DNA of 64,000 bases from Beijerinckiaceae bacterium (GTDB lineage: Bacteria > Pseudomonadota > Alphaproteobacteria > Rhizobiales > Beijerinckiaceae), in NCBI GenBank assembly GCA_024304885.1, contig JALJOM010000003.1:2638110-2702109 (forward strand), in the 5' to 3' direction. Shown here in pieces: positions 28,001 to 36,962 of the stretch (the first letter of the stretch is position 1; the number at the start of each line of letters is the position of its first letter). A program made the translations under genes and the position numbers. Below the pieces are notes generated by a model, which saw nothing but the letters and a program-made list of their open reading frames with translations, was not told the origin of the DNA and searched no databases.

Positions 28001-29896
28001 ATGTGGGGCGTGCCGGAGACGAGCATCGCGGACTGCCGGGACGAGGACCGTGATCCCGTCGTACATTATCTCGTCGGGCTCCATCGCGAGCTGGCGGCGG
28101 TCCATGACGGCGAGGTAGCGGCCTATATTCCCGAGCTCGCCAAGGCGGATCCGAGCCATCTCGCAATCGCCATCGCGACGACCGACGGCCGCGTCTTTTC
28201 CGTAGGCGACGCGGACGTCGCCTTCACGATACAATCGGTCTCCAAGCCCTTCGCCTACGGGATGGCTCTCGCCAACCACGGCCGCGACGCCGTGCTCCGG
28301 CGTGTCGGCGTCGAGCCGACCGGCGAAGCCTTCAATGCCATCATCCTCGACGACAACACGAACCGCCCCTACAACCCGATGGTCAATGCCGGCGCGATCG
28401 CCGTCGCAGAGCTCTATCCGGGTGCCACGAGCGCCGCCCGTGTCGAGGCCATGGGCGCGGGATTGTCGCGTTTCGCCGGCCGCCGGCTCGACATCGACGA
28501 GGCGGTCTATGCCTCGGAAAGCGAGACCGGGCACCGCAATCGCGCGATCGCCTATCTCATGCGCAACAGCAACATGATCCGTGGCGTGCCGGAGGACGTG
28601 CTCGACCTCTATTTCCGGCAATGCTCGACGCTGGTGACCTGCCGCGACCTCGCGCTCATGGCATCGACCCTCGCAAACGACGGCATTCATCCGGTCACGG
28701 GCGAAGAGGCGCTGCCGAATGCCTTCGTGCAGGACGTGGTGACCGTCATGCACAGCTGCGGCATGTACGACTTCGCCGGGCAATGGTCCTACGAGATCGG
28801 AATGGCGGCAAAGAGCGGGGTCTCCGGCTGCGTCATGGCCGTCGTTCCCGGACAGGTCGGGATCGCCGCCTACTCGCCGAGGCTCGATCGCCACGGCAAC
28901 AGCGTGCGCGGGATCCTCGCCTGCCGGCGAATCTCGGCCGATTTCGGCCTGCATCCGTTCCGCAGCCGAAGCCGTGTCGGCACCGTGCTGCGCCGGGAGC
29001 TCGACGGTCGCGCGATCCGCTCGAAGCGGGCCTGGTCCGCGGCCGAGCGAAGCATCCTCGACGAGACGTCCGGCACGATCCGGATCATCGAAGCCCAGGG
29101 TCCGCTCTATTTCGGGACCGCGGAACGGCTGGTGCACAAGGTGATGGAGGCATGCGCCGATGCCTCCCACGTGATCGTCGATTTTCGTCATGTCCACCGC
29201 GCCGACCAATCCGCGGTGAAATTGCTGCGCTCGCTCGCGACCCTCGGCTGCACCTGCAGGACGCCGATCCTCTTCTCCAATCTCACGGAAGCCGGTGCTC
29301 TCTCCGGCCTTCGCGCGGCATTGGCGGAGGCCGGCGCGGGATCGGGTGGCGTGCACTTCCTCGAAACTCTCGACGAGGCCTTGGAGCGAGCCGAGAGCGA
29401 TATCCTCGCGCAGGCGCTTCCGGCGAGCCCCGCGGCCGGGGAACCCGCAGCCCTGCCGGACATGGCGATCTTTCGCGGCCTCGAGCTCGAGGAGCTCGCT
29501 GCCCTCGTCGCCTCGGTCGATCCCCGTCCCGTGCATTTCGACGAGGGACAGATCATTTTCCGCGAGGGGGAGCCGGCGACGACGTTCTTCCTGATCGCGC
29601 GAGGGTCGGTGCGTGTCGAAATACCGGTGAGCGGATCACGTCCGCGGGCGATCCGTCTCGCCTCGATCGGGCGAGGCCTGACCTTCGGCGAGCTCGCCGG
29701 CGTCGACGGCAAGCCGCGCACGGCCCAGGCCTGCGCCGAGACGGACGTCGACTGCTATGAGATCTCGTTCGATGCCTTGGAGGCCTTCGGCCGAAGCCAT
29801 CCGGGGACCTATGCGAAGATCTTGACCAACATCATCCGCGAGATCGCCGATACGGTCCGGTTCTCGAACGAGGCTCTGCGCGCCTTCGAATATTGA
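28001..29896 (+). CDS. glsA: Glutaminase fused to STAS and cyclic-nucleotide-binding domains
   Basis: 631 residues, twice the usual glutaminase length. Residues about 15-325 are a serine-dependent GlsA glutaminase with S81-K82 in IQSVSKPF, NPMVNAGAI and KSGVSGC. Residues about 345-455 form a STAS-like domain (VIVDFRHVHRADQSAVKLL). Residues about 485-615 form a cNMP-binding domain (FREGEPATTFFLIARGSVRVEI, FGELAGVDGKPRTAQA). This implies glutamine hydrolysis gated by a nucleotide or protein partner, which is inference. No transmembrane segment; cytosolic. The ribosome site is weak; no better start was seen. Confidence 0.88.
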   Translation: MWGVPETSIADCRDEDRDPVVHYLVGLHRELAAVHDGEVAAYIPELAKADPSHLAIAIATTDGRVFSVGDADVAFTIQSVSKPFAYGMALANHGRDAVLRRVGVEPTGEAFNAIILDDNTNRPYNPMVNAGAIAVAELYPGATSAARVEAMGAGLSRFAGRRLDIDEAVYASESETGHRNRAIAYLMRNSNMIRGVPEDVLDLYFRQCSTLVTCRDLALMASTLANDGIHPVTGEEALPNAFVQDVVTVMHSCGMYDFAGQWSYEIGMAAKSGVSGCVMAVVPGQVGIAAYSPRLDRHGNSVRGILACRRISADFGLHPFRSRSRVGTVLRRELDGRAIRSKRAWSAAERSILDETSGTIRIIEAQGPLYFGTAERLVHKVMEACADASHVIVDFRHVHRADQSAVKLLRSLATLGCTCRTPILFSNLTEAGALSGLRAALAEAGAGSGGVHFLETLDEALERAESDILAQALPASPAAGEPAALPDMAIFRGLELEELAALVASVDPRPVHFDEGQIIFREGEPATTFFLIARGSVRVEIPVSGSRPRAIRLASIGRGLTFGELAGVDGKPRTAQACAETDVDCYEISFDALEAFGRSHPGTYAKILTNIIREIADTVRFSNEALRAFEY

Positions 29897-29929
29897 CCCC
29901 GCGATCACCGCTTCGCCGGAACCTCGGCC

Positions 29930-31207
29930 TCACGGCACCGGCTCGCACGGTGGTTCCGACGTAGCCGCAACTCGGGGCCCGGTCTCCGGCCGTGCTCTTG
30001 CCACAACCGCCCGCGAGCCGTCCTCGTTCCGCCGATGCCGCACCACCTTGGGGGCACCGCGCGGCTTTGCCGCCTGGTCTCCCGCGGCGACCTGGGTCGT
30101 CGGCCCTCGACAGGACCGCCCTGTGGCCGGGACGAGAGGCGGCGTCGCGGCGGTGTCGGGGAGGACCGGCATTTTCGTGCCCTCGCCGCGGTCCAGCGTA
30201 GCGAGAGGCCCGGAAGCCGTGCCTGCCTCGGAGGCCGGATCGGCGGGGACAACCGGAACAGTCGGCAAAGCCGGATCGGCCGGCGGTGCCGTGATGCCCC
30301 GAGTCAGGCCGCGGCTGAGAGAACCGGCGAGCGGGGCGGGTTCGAGGGCGCCGAATGTCGCCATATCGGCCTCGAGCCGAGCCGAGTGCTCGGAAACCGA
30401 GGTCACCTCGCGTCGAGAATCGTCGAGATCGTTCGACGGGCGCTCCCTGAGCAGAGCATCGCCGGACGAATTGCGCAACCGTACCGCCTCGGTCATCTCG
30501 GCCAGCTGGCGCGTAGCCTCCTTGAGCGCCAGCTCGGATTCCTCGACGCGCTGAAACTGCGATTGCAAGAAGGCGAATTGAACGCCGAACACGAGGACGT
30601 TGACCGCCAAGACCATCATCGCGATCACTTGTGCCGCTTGCTTTTGCGTCCGCTCCCGATCGAAAGCGGGCCGCGCCGGCTCGTGCTCCCCTGCGTGTCC
30701 AGACGAGGCCGCTGCCCTGTCGCGCGACCCGGCGTCGCGCGACCCGGCGAGGGGCGCGGCATAGGACAAGTGCCGAGGCGAAGCCGCCTTGCCGAACTGC
30801 GGTGCTTTTGCGTCGAGCGGATCGAGCTCGTTACCCGCGAAGGCTCGGCCCGGACCGACGGTATTCGAAGCGTGCTGGCGGACCCGTTCATCCTCGGGGC
30901 TGCGGATGCGTGCGGCTTCGGGTCGCGGCACCCCGAAATCATAAGGAGTCAGGGGCTCCCGACCCGAGGCGCCGTGGATATGGGATGCCAAGACGTTCCG
31001 GCGCTCGTCGGCCGACGAATTCTCACCGAGGTTCCCGTCGTCGAGCTCTCGCACTGGCTCCATGTCCGGCTCGGCACGCGCTTCGACGAAGAGCAAGAAC
31101 CCTGAGGGGCGCGCGCCGCCTCCCGCCGCCGTATCGAGCGTGGCCGCGACGCGCGCACGCTCCTCCGACTCGGGCTCATAGCCGTCATCACCTTTGCCGA
31201 TGCTCAT
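29930..31207 (-). CDS. Uncharacterised membrane-anchored low-complexity protein
   Basis: 425 residues, no recognised family. Residues 1-185 are polar and disordered-looking, 190-215 form one transmembrane helix (VIAMMVLAVNVLVFGVQFAF), 215-260 an amphipathic probable coiled coil (ESELALKEATRQLAEM), and the rest is Ala/Pro/Arg-rich. Topology and composition resemble scaffolding proteins, but no function can be assigned. Good ribosome site GGGGGAG before the ATG at 31207. Convergent with the glutaminase gene, 33 bp apart. The low complexity leaves some doubt, though no better frame covers the region. Confidence 0.6.
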   Translation of the reverse strand: MSIGKGDDGYEPESEERARVAATLDTAAGGGARPSGFLLFVEARAEPDMEPVRELDDGNLGENSSADERRNVLASHIHGASGREPLTPYDFGVPRPEAARIRSPEDERVRQHASNTVGPGRAFAGNELDPLDAKAPQFGKAASPRHLSYAAPLAGSRDAGSRDRAAASSGHAGEHEPARPAFDRERTQKQAAQVIAMMVLAVNVLVFGVQFAFLQSQFQRVEESELALKEATRQLAEMTEAVRLRNSSGDALLRERPSNDLDDSRREVTSVSEHSARLEADMATFGALEPAPLAGSLSRGLTRGITAPPADPALPTVPVVPADPASEAGTASGPLATLDRGEGTKMPVLPDTAATPPLVPATGRSCRGPTTQVAAGDQAAKPRGAPKVVRHRRNEDGSRAVVARARPETGPRVAATSEPPCEPVP

Positions 31208-31562
31208 GGTCTCCCCCCGATCGCCCAGGTTACCTATCGCGCGTGTCCGCGTGCCGAGCTCCTCGGCCCGCGCCAGCCTGGTCGTGTCGTCACAAGCCTT
31301 GCCGCCGGGACGGTGGCACCGGGCTTAAAGCGGGACGAGTAAGAGCGGACACCGGTTTTCCGCCCACATCCGCTCTACACTCTCGGAATCGATCACGTTC
31401 ATGATCCTGGATCGATTCGATCCAAGGCCATCGCGATCTAGAGCAATTTCCAGCGAAGTGGATACCACTTCGCTGGAAATTGCGATAAAACAATAGCGTA
31501 GAGCAGGTTTCCGATTCGATCGGATCGGAAACCGCTCTAGGACGCCAATCGTTCGGGCAGCC
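31208..31562. other. Repeat-filled intergenic region
   Basis: Between two minus-strand genes. 31208-31328 is ordinary promoter-proximal sequence for the 425-residue gene. The remainder is the longest compound copy of the palindromic family (31329-31540), ending 22 bp before the next stop codon. Confidence 0.65.
31329..31540. repeat. Dispersed palindromic element, copy 4 (longest compound copy)
   Basis: From left: AGCGGGACGAG...AGAGCGGA with CCGGTTTTCCG, then GGATCGATTCGATCC (31409-31423), then CAATTTCCAGCGAAGTGG/CCACTTCGCTGGAAATTG, a perfect 18-bp inverted repeat around 4 bases, then GGTTTCCGATTCGATCGGATCGGAAACC near 31506-31533 and CGCTCTAG. It gives the clearest view of each module. Confidence 0.8.
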
Positions 31563-32090
31563 TCAAATCGAAGCCTCGAAGGCAGGCAGGGCCATACGCG
31601 CTTTCGCGAGCACCATGCCGAGGCTGGTCACGCTGCGGCAGACGAATACGGCGACATAGTCCGAATTCTTCCTGCTGCGCAGGAACACGTAGACGAGGTT
31701 GTCGCTCGTCATCAGGATCTCGCGAAAATTGACGGGCTCCACTTGCTCCCCGGTCGATTTCCGGAACATCGCTTCGATCGCGAGGGCGTTCTGGCCTTGA
31801 AACAGGTCCGCGATCGCAGCAGCCGCCAAATCTACGACGTCGGCGGGCGGCTGATCGGCGGTTCTCATGTCGAGGAGCATGCCCGACCGAACATCCACGA
31901 AACCCGCGGCGATACATTCTGGGAGGCTGGCGACGATCTTGGAAATCATCTGGCTCGGCGCCATGTGGGATCTCGTGCAAACGTGGTACGAGCCCTTCTG
32001 TGCAAAAGTTTCGATTAAAAAGCAACCATATTCTTCAGCTATCGCTTTATCATAGGAAATCAAAGGGGAAGCTGGGAGGCCCGGCAACAT
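31563..32090 (-). CDS. Uncharacterised protein, possible roadblock/LC7-like fold
   Basis: 175 residues. Two segments resemble roadblock/LC7 regulators of GTPases: IVASLPECIAAGFVDVRSGMLL and the SDNLVYVFLRSRKNSDYVAVFVCRSVTSLGMVLAKARM pair of strands and helix. The resemblance is by eye only. The ATG at 32090 has GTGAGG 5-8 bases upstream; a shorter start at 31964 (MAPSQMISKIV) would cover just the conserved-looking part. Divergent from the DegP-type protease gene. Confidence 0.6.
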   Translation of the reverse strand: MLPGLPASPLISYDKAIAEEYGCFLIETFAQKGSYHVCTRSHMAPSQMISKIVASLPECIAAGFVDVRSGMLLDMRTADQPPADVVDLAAAAIADLFQGQNALAIEAMFRKSTGEQVEPVNFREILMTSDNLVYVFLRSRKNSDYVAVFVCRSVTSLGMVLAKARMALPAFEASI

Positions 32091-32431
32091 TTTGCCTCAC
32101 ACCCAACCCGTTACCGCCGCGCACGATCGGGAATATCGACCAATGCGGGAAATATGTTGCAACCACATTCATTCGCTGTCGCCGCGGCACGTAGGGACAA
32201 CGAAAGGCTGCAATTGTGGCCGCGTCATCGAAAAGAGCGAGCACCCGCGCAGGTTTCACAGGAATAGCCGAGGTCCCACGGATCATGGCACGAGGCTCGA
32301 CCGATCGACCCGTGGAGCAGCGGCACCATGCCCGGCTTGCCACGGTGACCATTTCGGCTCATTCGCGTGGGGGATCGGCCCGAACGTCTCCATTTTTCCC
32401 GATCGCCGGCACACCAGAACGAGGATCGTCG
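32091..32431. other. Divergent intergenic region before the DegP gene
   Basis: 341 bp holding the promoters of the roadblock-like gene (leftwards) and the protease (rightwards). The left third is AT-richer than average. The protease frame stays open through most of it but shows no signal peptide or domain, so it is treated as non-coding. No repeat copy or strong hairpin was found. Confidence 0.5.
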
Positions 32432-33853
32432 ATGCGGCTCCCGAGCCCGAGTTTTCTCGCCATTGCTCTCGCGCTCGCGACGGGAGCTGCCTCGCCTTCT
32501 CTCTGCGCGGCCGAGACGATCCGCCGCCCACCGGAGACCCAGGCCGAGGTTCTTCTGTCCTTTGCCCCTGTGGTCCGGAAGGCCCGGCCCGCGGTCGTCA
32601 ACGTCTATGCCTCGCGCACAGACAAAAGGCCGCGCAATCCGCTGTTCGACGATCCGGTCTTCCGGCGCTTCTTCGGCGACGGCGGCGGACCGCGTCCGGG
32701 CGGCCCGACGGCCAAGTCGCTCGGCTCCGGCGTGCTCGTCGATCCCTCCGGGCTCGTCGTCACGAACTTTCACGTGATCGACGGCATGACCGACGTGCGC
32801 ATCGTGCTCGCTGACAAGCGCGAGCTCGACGCCGATATCGTCCTGCGCGACCAGCGCACCGACCTCGCTGTCCTGCGCGTCAAGGGCGGCGGGACCTTTC
32901 CGGTGATGGAGCTCGGCGATTCGGACGCGCTCGAGGTCGGCGACATCGTGCTCGCCATCGGCAATCCGTTCGGGGTCGGCCAGACGGTCACGCAAGGTAT
33001 CGTGTCGGCGCTCGCCCGCACCCAGGTCGGCATCTCGGACTACGGCTTCTTCGTCCAGACCGACGCCTCGATCAATCCGGGCAATTCCGGCGGCGCCCTC
33101 GTCGACCTGAACGGCCGGCTCGCAGGCATCAACTCGGCGATCTTCTCGCAGTCGGGCGGATCGGTCGGGATCGGCTTCGCCATCCCGGTCAATATGGTCA
33201 AGATCATCATCGGCGCGGCAAAGGGCGGCGGCAGCCAGGTGCGCCGTCCCTGGCTCGGCGCGAGCCTCCAGGCCGTCTCGAAGGAGATTGCGGATTCGCT
33301 CGGCCTCGACCGCCCGACCGGCGCGCTCGTGACGGATTTCGAGTCGGGTAGCCCCGCGGCGAAGGGGGGCCTGAAACGCGGCGATCTGATCACCGCCGTC
33401 GATGGCCAGGCAGTCGAGGACCCCGAGTCCGTCGGCTACCGGCTCGCGACCAAGCCGCTCGGCGGATCGGCGGCGCTCGCCTTCCTGCGCAACGGCAAGA
33501 GCCAGTCGGCGACAGTCGAGCTGATGCCGGCCCCCGAGACGCCTCCCCGCGACCCGGTCAAGGTCAAGGGGAAGTCGCCTTTTGCCGGGGCCACCGTCAT
33601 CAACCTGTCGCCCGCGGTCGCCGAGGAATTCTCGATCCGCGGCGTCAGCGAAGGGGTGGTCATCTCCGAGATCGAGGCCGGCTCGTCAGCGGCGAGCGTC
33701 AATTTCCAGAGGGGCGACATCATCCTCGCGGTAAATGAGACCAAGATCGCGACGACCCGCGATCTCGCGCGGGTGGCTGGCTCCAATGCCTATTACTGGA
33801 AGATGACGATCGCGCGCGGCAACGATGTCTTCACGACGATCATCGGGGGGTGA
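32432..33853 (+). CDS. Periplasmic Do/DegP-like serine protease
   Basis: 473 residues. A signal peptide (SFLAIALALATGAASPSLCAAE) leads into a trypsin-like domain with catalytic H114 (TNFHVIDG), D144 (RTDLAVL) and S219 (NPGNSGGAL). Two PDZ domains follow (about 270-360 and 385-470), each with the SPAAKGGLKRGDLITAVDGQ or SSAASVNFQRGDIILAVNE pattern. Acts as periplasmic protease or chaperone in envelope stress. The start at 32432 puts the signal peptide at the N-terminus. 145 bp upstream of the hydrogenase regulator; co-transcription possible. Confidence 0.92.
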   Translation: MRLPSPSFLAIALALATGAASPSLCAAETIRRPPETQAEVLLSFAPVVRKARPAVVNVYASRTDKRPRNPLFDDPVFRRFFGDGGGPRPGGPTAKSLGSGVLVDPSGLVVTNFHVIDGMTDVRIVLADKRELDADIVLRDQRTDLAVLRVKGGGTFPVMELGDSDALEVGDIVLAIGNPFGVGQTVTQGIVSALARTQVGISDYGFFVQTDASINPGNSGGALVDLNGRLAGINSAIFSQSGGSVGIGFAIPVNMVKIIIGAAKGGGSQVRRPWLGASLQAVSKEIADSLGLDRPTGALVTDFESGSPAAKGGLKRGDLITAVDGQAVEDPESVGYRLATKPLGGSAALAFLRNGKSQSATVELMPAPETPPRDPVKVKGKSPFAGATVINLSPAVAEEFSIRGVSEGVVISEIEAGSSAASVNFQRGDIILAVNETKIATTRDLARVAGSNAYYWKMTIARGNDVFTTIIGG

Positions 33854-33998
33854 GAGGCCCTGCCGTGCGAACAGGCATCGAGCGGACGAGGCTTGGCAAG
33901 CTCTGCCGGTCGGGTGCAAGATCGGGCGCGACGCGAGAGTGCCGGCGAGCGCGGGGCGACGCGACGAGGTCCCGAGATCAGGTCCCAAGATCGAGCCG

Positions 33999-35507
33999 AT
34001 GGATTCGACGATCCTGTTCATTGCCGAAGCCGCCGATGCGCTCGGACCCGCGGCCGAGCTTCTCGCCCGTGACCTCGGCTACCGGATCACGTTCGCGGGA
34101 CAGGAGACCGACTCGGCCGAGGTGATCGGCCGGGGCCAGGTCACGCTCGTCCTTGCTGATGTCGAGAACTCCCGCCTCGACACCGTCGCATTCCTGCTGC
34201 GCCTGCGTTTCACGCATCCCGATATCATGCGCATCCTCGTGGTGGGCACCCATCGCGATATCGCCCTGCGTGAGGCGCTGGCGCGGACCGCCGCGTATCA
34301 ATACCTGACGAAGCCGCTCCAGCCCGAGCAATGCTGCCTCGTCGTGCGGCGTGCCCTGGAAACGCGCGAGCTGTCGCGGCGCCATCGCCGGCTGGTGCGC
34401 GAGCTGAGGCTCAGCGCGGATTCGCCGATCCTTCGTCCGGGCGTGAGCCCGCGGGACGGCTCCGGTCCGGGTCGTGCCGGCCGCGACGGATCATGCCACG
34501 CGGCCGAGGCCGAGCCTCACGCCACGGCTCTCCATTTCGAGCGGCTCGTCTATGCCAGCCGGGCGATGGCCGAGCTCTGCGATCTCGCCCGCGAGGCGGC
34601 GGCGACCGACCTTCCGGTCCTGATCGAGGGCGAGACCGGGACCGGCAAGGAATTGCTCGCGCGAGGCGTGCATTATCATTCGCGCCGCCGGACGAGCCCC
34701 TTGATGGTGCAGAACTGCGGCGGCATCCGCGACGAGGTCCTGCAGTCGGAGCTCTTCGGCCACAAGCGCGGCGCCTTCACGGGCGCGATCGGCGACCGGT
34801 TGGGGTTGTTTCGCGCCGCCGACGGCGGCACCGTGCTCCTCGACGAGATTTCCGAGGTCTCGCCCGCGTTCCAGGTGAGCCTCTTGCGTTTTCTCCAGGA
34901 AGGCGAGGTCAAGCCGCTCGGATCCGACCGGATCGTCCATGCCGACGTGCGCATCATCGCGGCCTCGAACAAGCCGTTGAAGCCGCTCGTCGCTGCGGGC
35001 CGATTCCGCGAGGACCTCTATTTTCGGCTGAAAGGCTTCGATCTCGAGGTGCCGCCGCTCCGCGCCCGCCCCGACGACATTCCCGTGCTCGCGGAGTTTT
35101 TCGTGCGCAAGCACGGCGGCCTTCTCGGCCGTCGCACGGCTAGGCTTTCGGACGAGGTCCTCGATCGTTTCAAGGCCTATCGGTTCCCGGGCAATGTGCG
35201 CGAGCTGGAGCACGAGATTCGCCGCATGTGCGCGCTCGCAAAGGATGGAGAGATCCTGGCGCCCCACCATCTGTCGGCGGCCTTCGCAACCTTGCCGGAG
35301 CCGGAGACCACCGACCACCACGAGGGCAATGGAGCGACCTTGAAAGAGATGGTCGAGCGGCTCGAGGGCGAGCTCGTCGGCAGGATCCTCGAAAAGCACC
35401 ATTGGAATCAGACCAAGGCCGCGCGGGAGCTCGGCCTGTCGCGGGTCGGGCTCGCCAACAAGATCAAGCGCTACGCCTTGTCGGAGGGCACCTCCCGAAC
35501 GGAATAG
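33999..35507 (+). CDS. Sigma54-dependent regulator, HoxA/HupR type
   Basis: 502 residues: receiver (about 4-120), AAA+ sigma54 activator domain (Walker A GETGTGKE, GAFTGA loop, Walker B GGTVLLDE) and a Fis-type HTH (NQTKAARELGLSRVGLANKIKRY). The receiver keeps D54 and K105, but the acidic pocket near the N-terminus reads FIAEA instead of a DD pair. HoxA and HupR are known to activate hydrogenase genes in unphosphorylated form, which fits. Located upstream of a near-consensus sigma54 promoter for hhyS. No partner kinase or H2-sensing hydrogenase is in the window. Confidence 0.88.
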   Translation: MDSTILFIAEAADALGPAAELLARDLGYRITFAGQETDSAEVIGRGQVTLVLADVENSRLDTVAFLLRLRFTHPDIMRILVVGTHRDIALREALARTAAYQYLTKPLQPEQCCLVVRRALETRELSRRHRRLVRELRLSADSPILRPGVSPRDGSGPGRAGRDGSCHAAEAEPHATALHFERLVYASRAMAELCDLAREAAATDLPVLIEGETGTGKELLARGVHYHSRRRTSPLMVQNCGGIRDEVLQSELFGHKRGAFTGAIGDRLGLFRAADGGTVLLDEISEVSPAFQVSLLRFLQEGEVKPLGSDRIVHADVRIIAASNKPLKPLVAAGRFREDLYFRLKGFDLEVPPLRARPDDIPVLAEFFVRKHGGLLGRRTARLSDEVLDRFKAYRFPGNVRELEHEIRRMCALAKDGEILAPHHLSAAFATLPEPETTDHHEGNGATLKEMVERLEGELVGRILEKHHWNQTKAARELGLSRVGLANKIKRYALSEGTSRTE

Positions 35508-35512
35508 GCCCG

Positions 35513-35746
35513 ATGGACGAAGACGATCCGCACGAACCCCGCCCCGTCCTGCGGTTCCCCCACTCGCGAACGCCGCCGAGATCGACGCCCGGCGGCTTCA
35601 CCGATCTCGGCACCGGCGCCATGGCAAGGCATCTGCGGATGCGTGAGGCGGGGATGACCGGGCATTGGTGCAGCCGCTGCCGCGGCGTCTGGTTCGGCTA
35701 TGCGCTCGAGGTCGAATGCCCGCGCTGCGGAAATCGCCACGGCTGA
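35513..35746 (+). CDS. Small zinc-ribbon protein
   Basis: 77 residues. The N-terminal half is Pro/Arg-rich and probably disordered; the C-terminal half has CSRC and CPRC spaced 16 residues apart, a rubredoxin-like or zinc-ribbon knuckle (WCSRCRGVWFGYALEVECPRCG). It starts 5 bases after the regulator stop, so it is in the same transcript, directly before the hydrogenase operon. Function unknown; a metal- or nucleic-acid-binding accessory of the regulator or of hydrogenase assembly is possible. Confidence 0.65.
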   Translation: MDEDDPHEPRPVLRFPHSRTPPRSTPGGFTDLGTGAMARHLRMREAGMTGHWCSRCRGVWFGYALEVECPRCGNRHG

Positions 35747-35949
35747 CCGAACGGCTGCAAAGAACGTTTGCACAAGAAAAGAAAGTATCTAATCAAACGG
35801 CTGGAGTTCCGATGACGCCGTCCTGCATTTCATTGATTTAGAATAATTAATCTTCTGATCCCTCGTGGCACGAGCCTTGCGCTCCGAGCATCACCGGCGA
35901 CCGGCCGCGACAAGGGCCGGCGCCTCGGGTGGAAGGCTTGGAGGAGTTC
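35747..35949 (+). promoter_or_regulatory. hhyS upstream region with enhancer-like AT-rich DNA
   Basis: 203 bp between the zinc-ribbon gene and hhyS. 35760-35860 is unusually AT-rich for this genome (GAATAATTAATC around 35840-35851), a likely IHF bend and HoxA-type binding area. The sigma54 core lies at 35866-35880. Confidence 0.6.
35866..35880 (+). promoter_or_regulatory. Sigma54 (-24/-12) promoter of the hydrogenase operon
   Basis: TGGCACGAGCCTTGC: TGGCAC, 5-base spacer, TTGC, identical to the consensus elements. Lies 70 bp before the hhyS ATG and downstream of a sigma54 activator gene. Confidence 0.9.
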
Positions 35950-36912
35950 ATGGCCAATCTCTTGTGGCTTCAGGGCGGCGCCTGCTCGGGCAATACGATG
36001 TCGTTCCTCAATGCCGAGGAGCCGAGTGCCTGCGATCTCGTGACCGATTTCGGCATCAATGTCTTGTGGCATCCCTCGCTCGGCCTCGAGCTCGGCGACA
36101 ACGTCAAGCAGATCCTCCAGGATTGCGTGAGCGGCACGATCCCGCTCGATATTTTCGTCTTCGAAGGCACGGTGGTGAACGCCCCGAACGGAACCGGCAA
36201 CTGGAACCGGTTCTGCGGCCGCCCGATGAAGGACTGGGTCAAGGAATTGTCCGACGCGGCGCAGTTCGTCGTCGCGATCGGCGATTGCGCGACCTGGGGC
36301 GGCATTCCCGCGACGGCGCCGAACCCGAGCGAATCGGTCGGCCTCCAGTTCCTGAAGCGCGCCCCGGGCGGCTCCCTCGGCACCGGCTTCAAGTCGAAGG
36401 CGGGGCTGCCCGTGATCAACATCCCCGGCTGCCCGGCGCATCCGGACTGGGTGACGCAGATCCTCGTCGCGGTGGCCTCCGGCCGGGGCGGAGACCTCTC
36501 GCTCGACGAGTTCCAGCGGCCGAAGACCTTCTTCTCGACCTTCACCCAGACGGGATGCACCCGCAACATGCATTTCGCCTACAAGGTCTCGGCGACGGCC
36601 TTCGGCCAGCGCAAGGGCTGCCTCTTCTACGACCTCGGCTGCCGCGGCCCGATGACCCACAGCCCGTGCAACCGAGTGCTGTGGAACCGGCAATCCTCGA
36701 AGACCCGCGCCGGAATGCCCTGCCTCGGCTGCACGGAGCCGGAGTTCCCCTTCTACGATCTCGCGCCCGGCACGGTGTTCAAGACCCAGACCGTCATGGG
36801 CGTGCCGAAGGACATGCCCGCCGGCGTGGACAAGACCGGCTATGTCAAGCTCACCGCCGCCGCCAAGGGTGCCGCCCCCGCCTGGGCCGAGCAGGATATT
36901 TTCGTCGTCTGA
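35950..36912 (+). CDS. hhyS: Group 1h [NiFe]-hydrogenase small subunit
   Basis: 320 residues, carrying Fe-S clusters that pass electrons from the Ni-Fe site. It has no twin-arginine signal, as in group 1h, so it is cytosolic or peripheral. Where other groups have CTGCS, this one reads GGACSG, leaving one Cys (C12); the Ralstonia eutropha group 1h enzyme uses three Cys and one Asp at its proximal cluster. Further cluster motifs are CTRNMHFAYK, CLFYDLGCRGP and PCLGCTEPEFPF. The ATG at 35950 has GGAGGAG just before it. First structural gene, followed 50 bp later by hhyL. Confidence 0.93.
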   Translation: MANLLWLQGGACSGNTMSFLNAEEPSACDLVTDFGINVLWHPSLGLELGDNVKQILQDCVSGTIPLDIFVFEGTVVNAPNGTGNWNRFCGRPMKDWVKELSDAAQFVVAIGDCATWGGIPATAPNPSESVGLQFLKRAPGGSLGTGFKSKAGLPVINIPGCPAHPDWVTQILVAVASGRGGDLSLDEFQRPKTFFSTFTQTGCTRNMHFAYKVSATAFGQRKGCLFYDLGCRGPMTHSPCNRVLWNRQSSKTRAGMPCLGCTEPEFPFYDLAPGTVFKTQTVMGVPKDMPAGVDKTGYVKLTAAAKGAAPAWAEQDIFVV

Positions 36913-36962
36913 GCGAAGGCGCAACGCCACCCCGCACCTCTCGAATTTCGGAGCCGAGCCCC

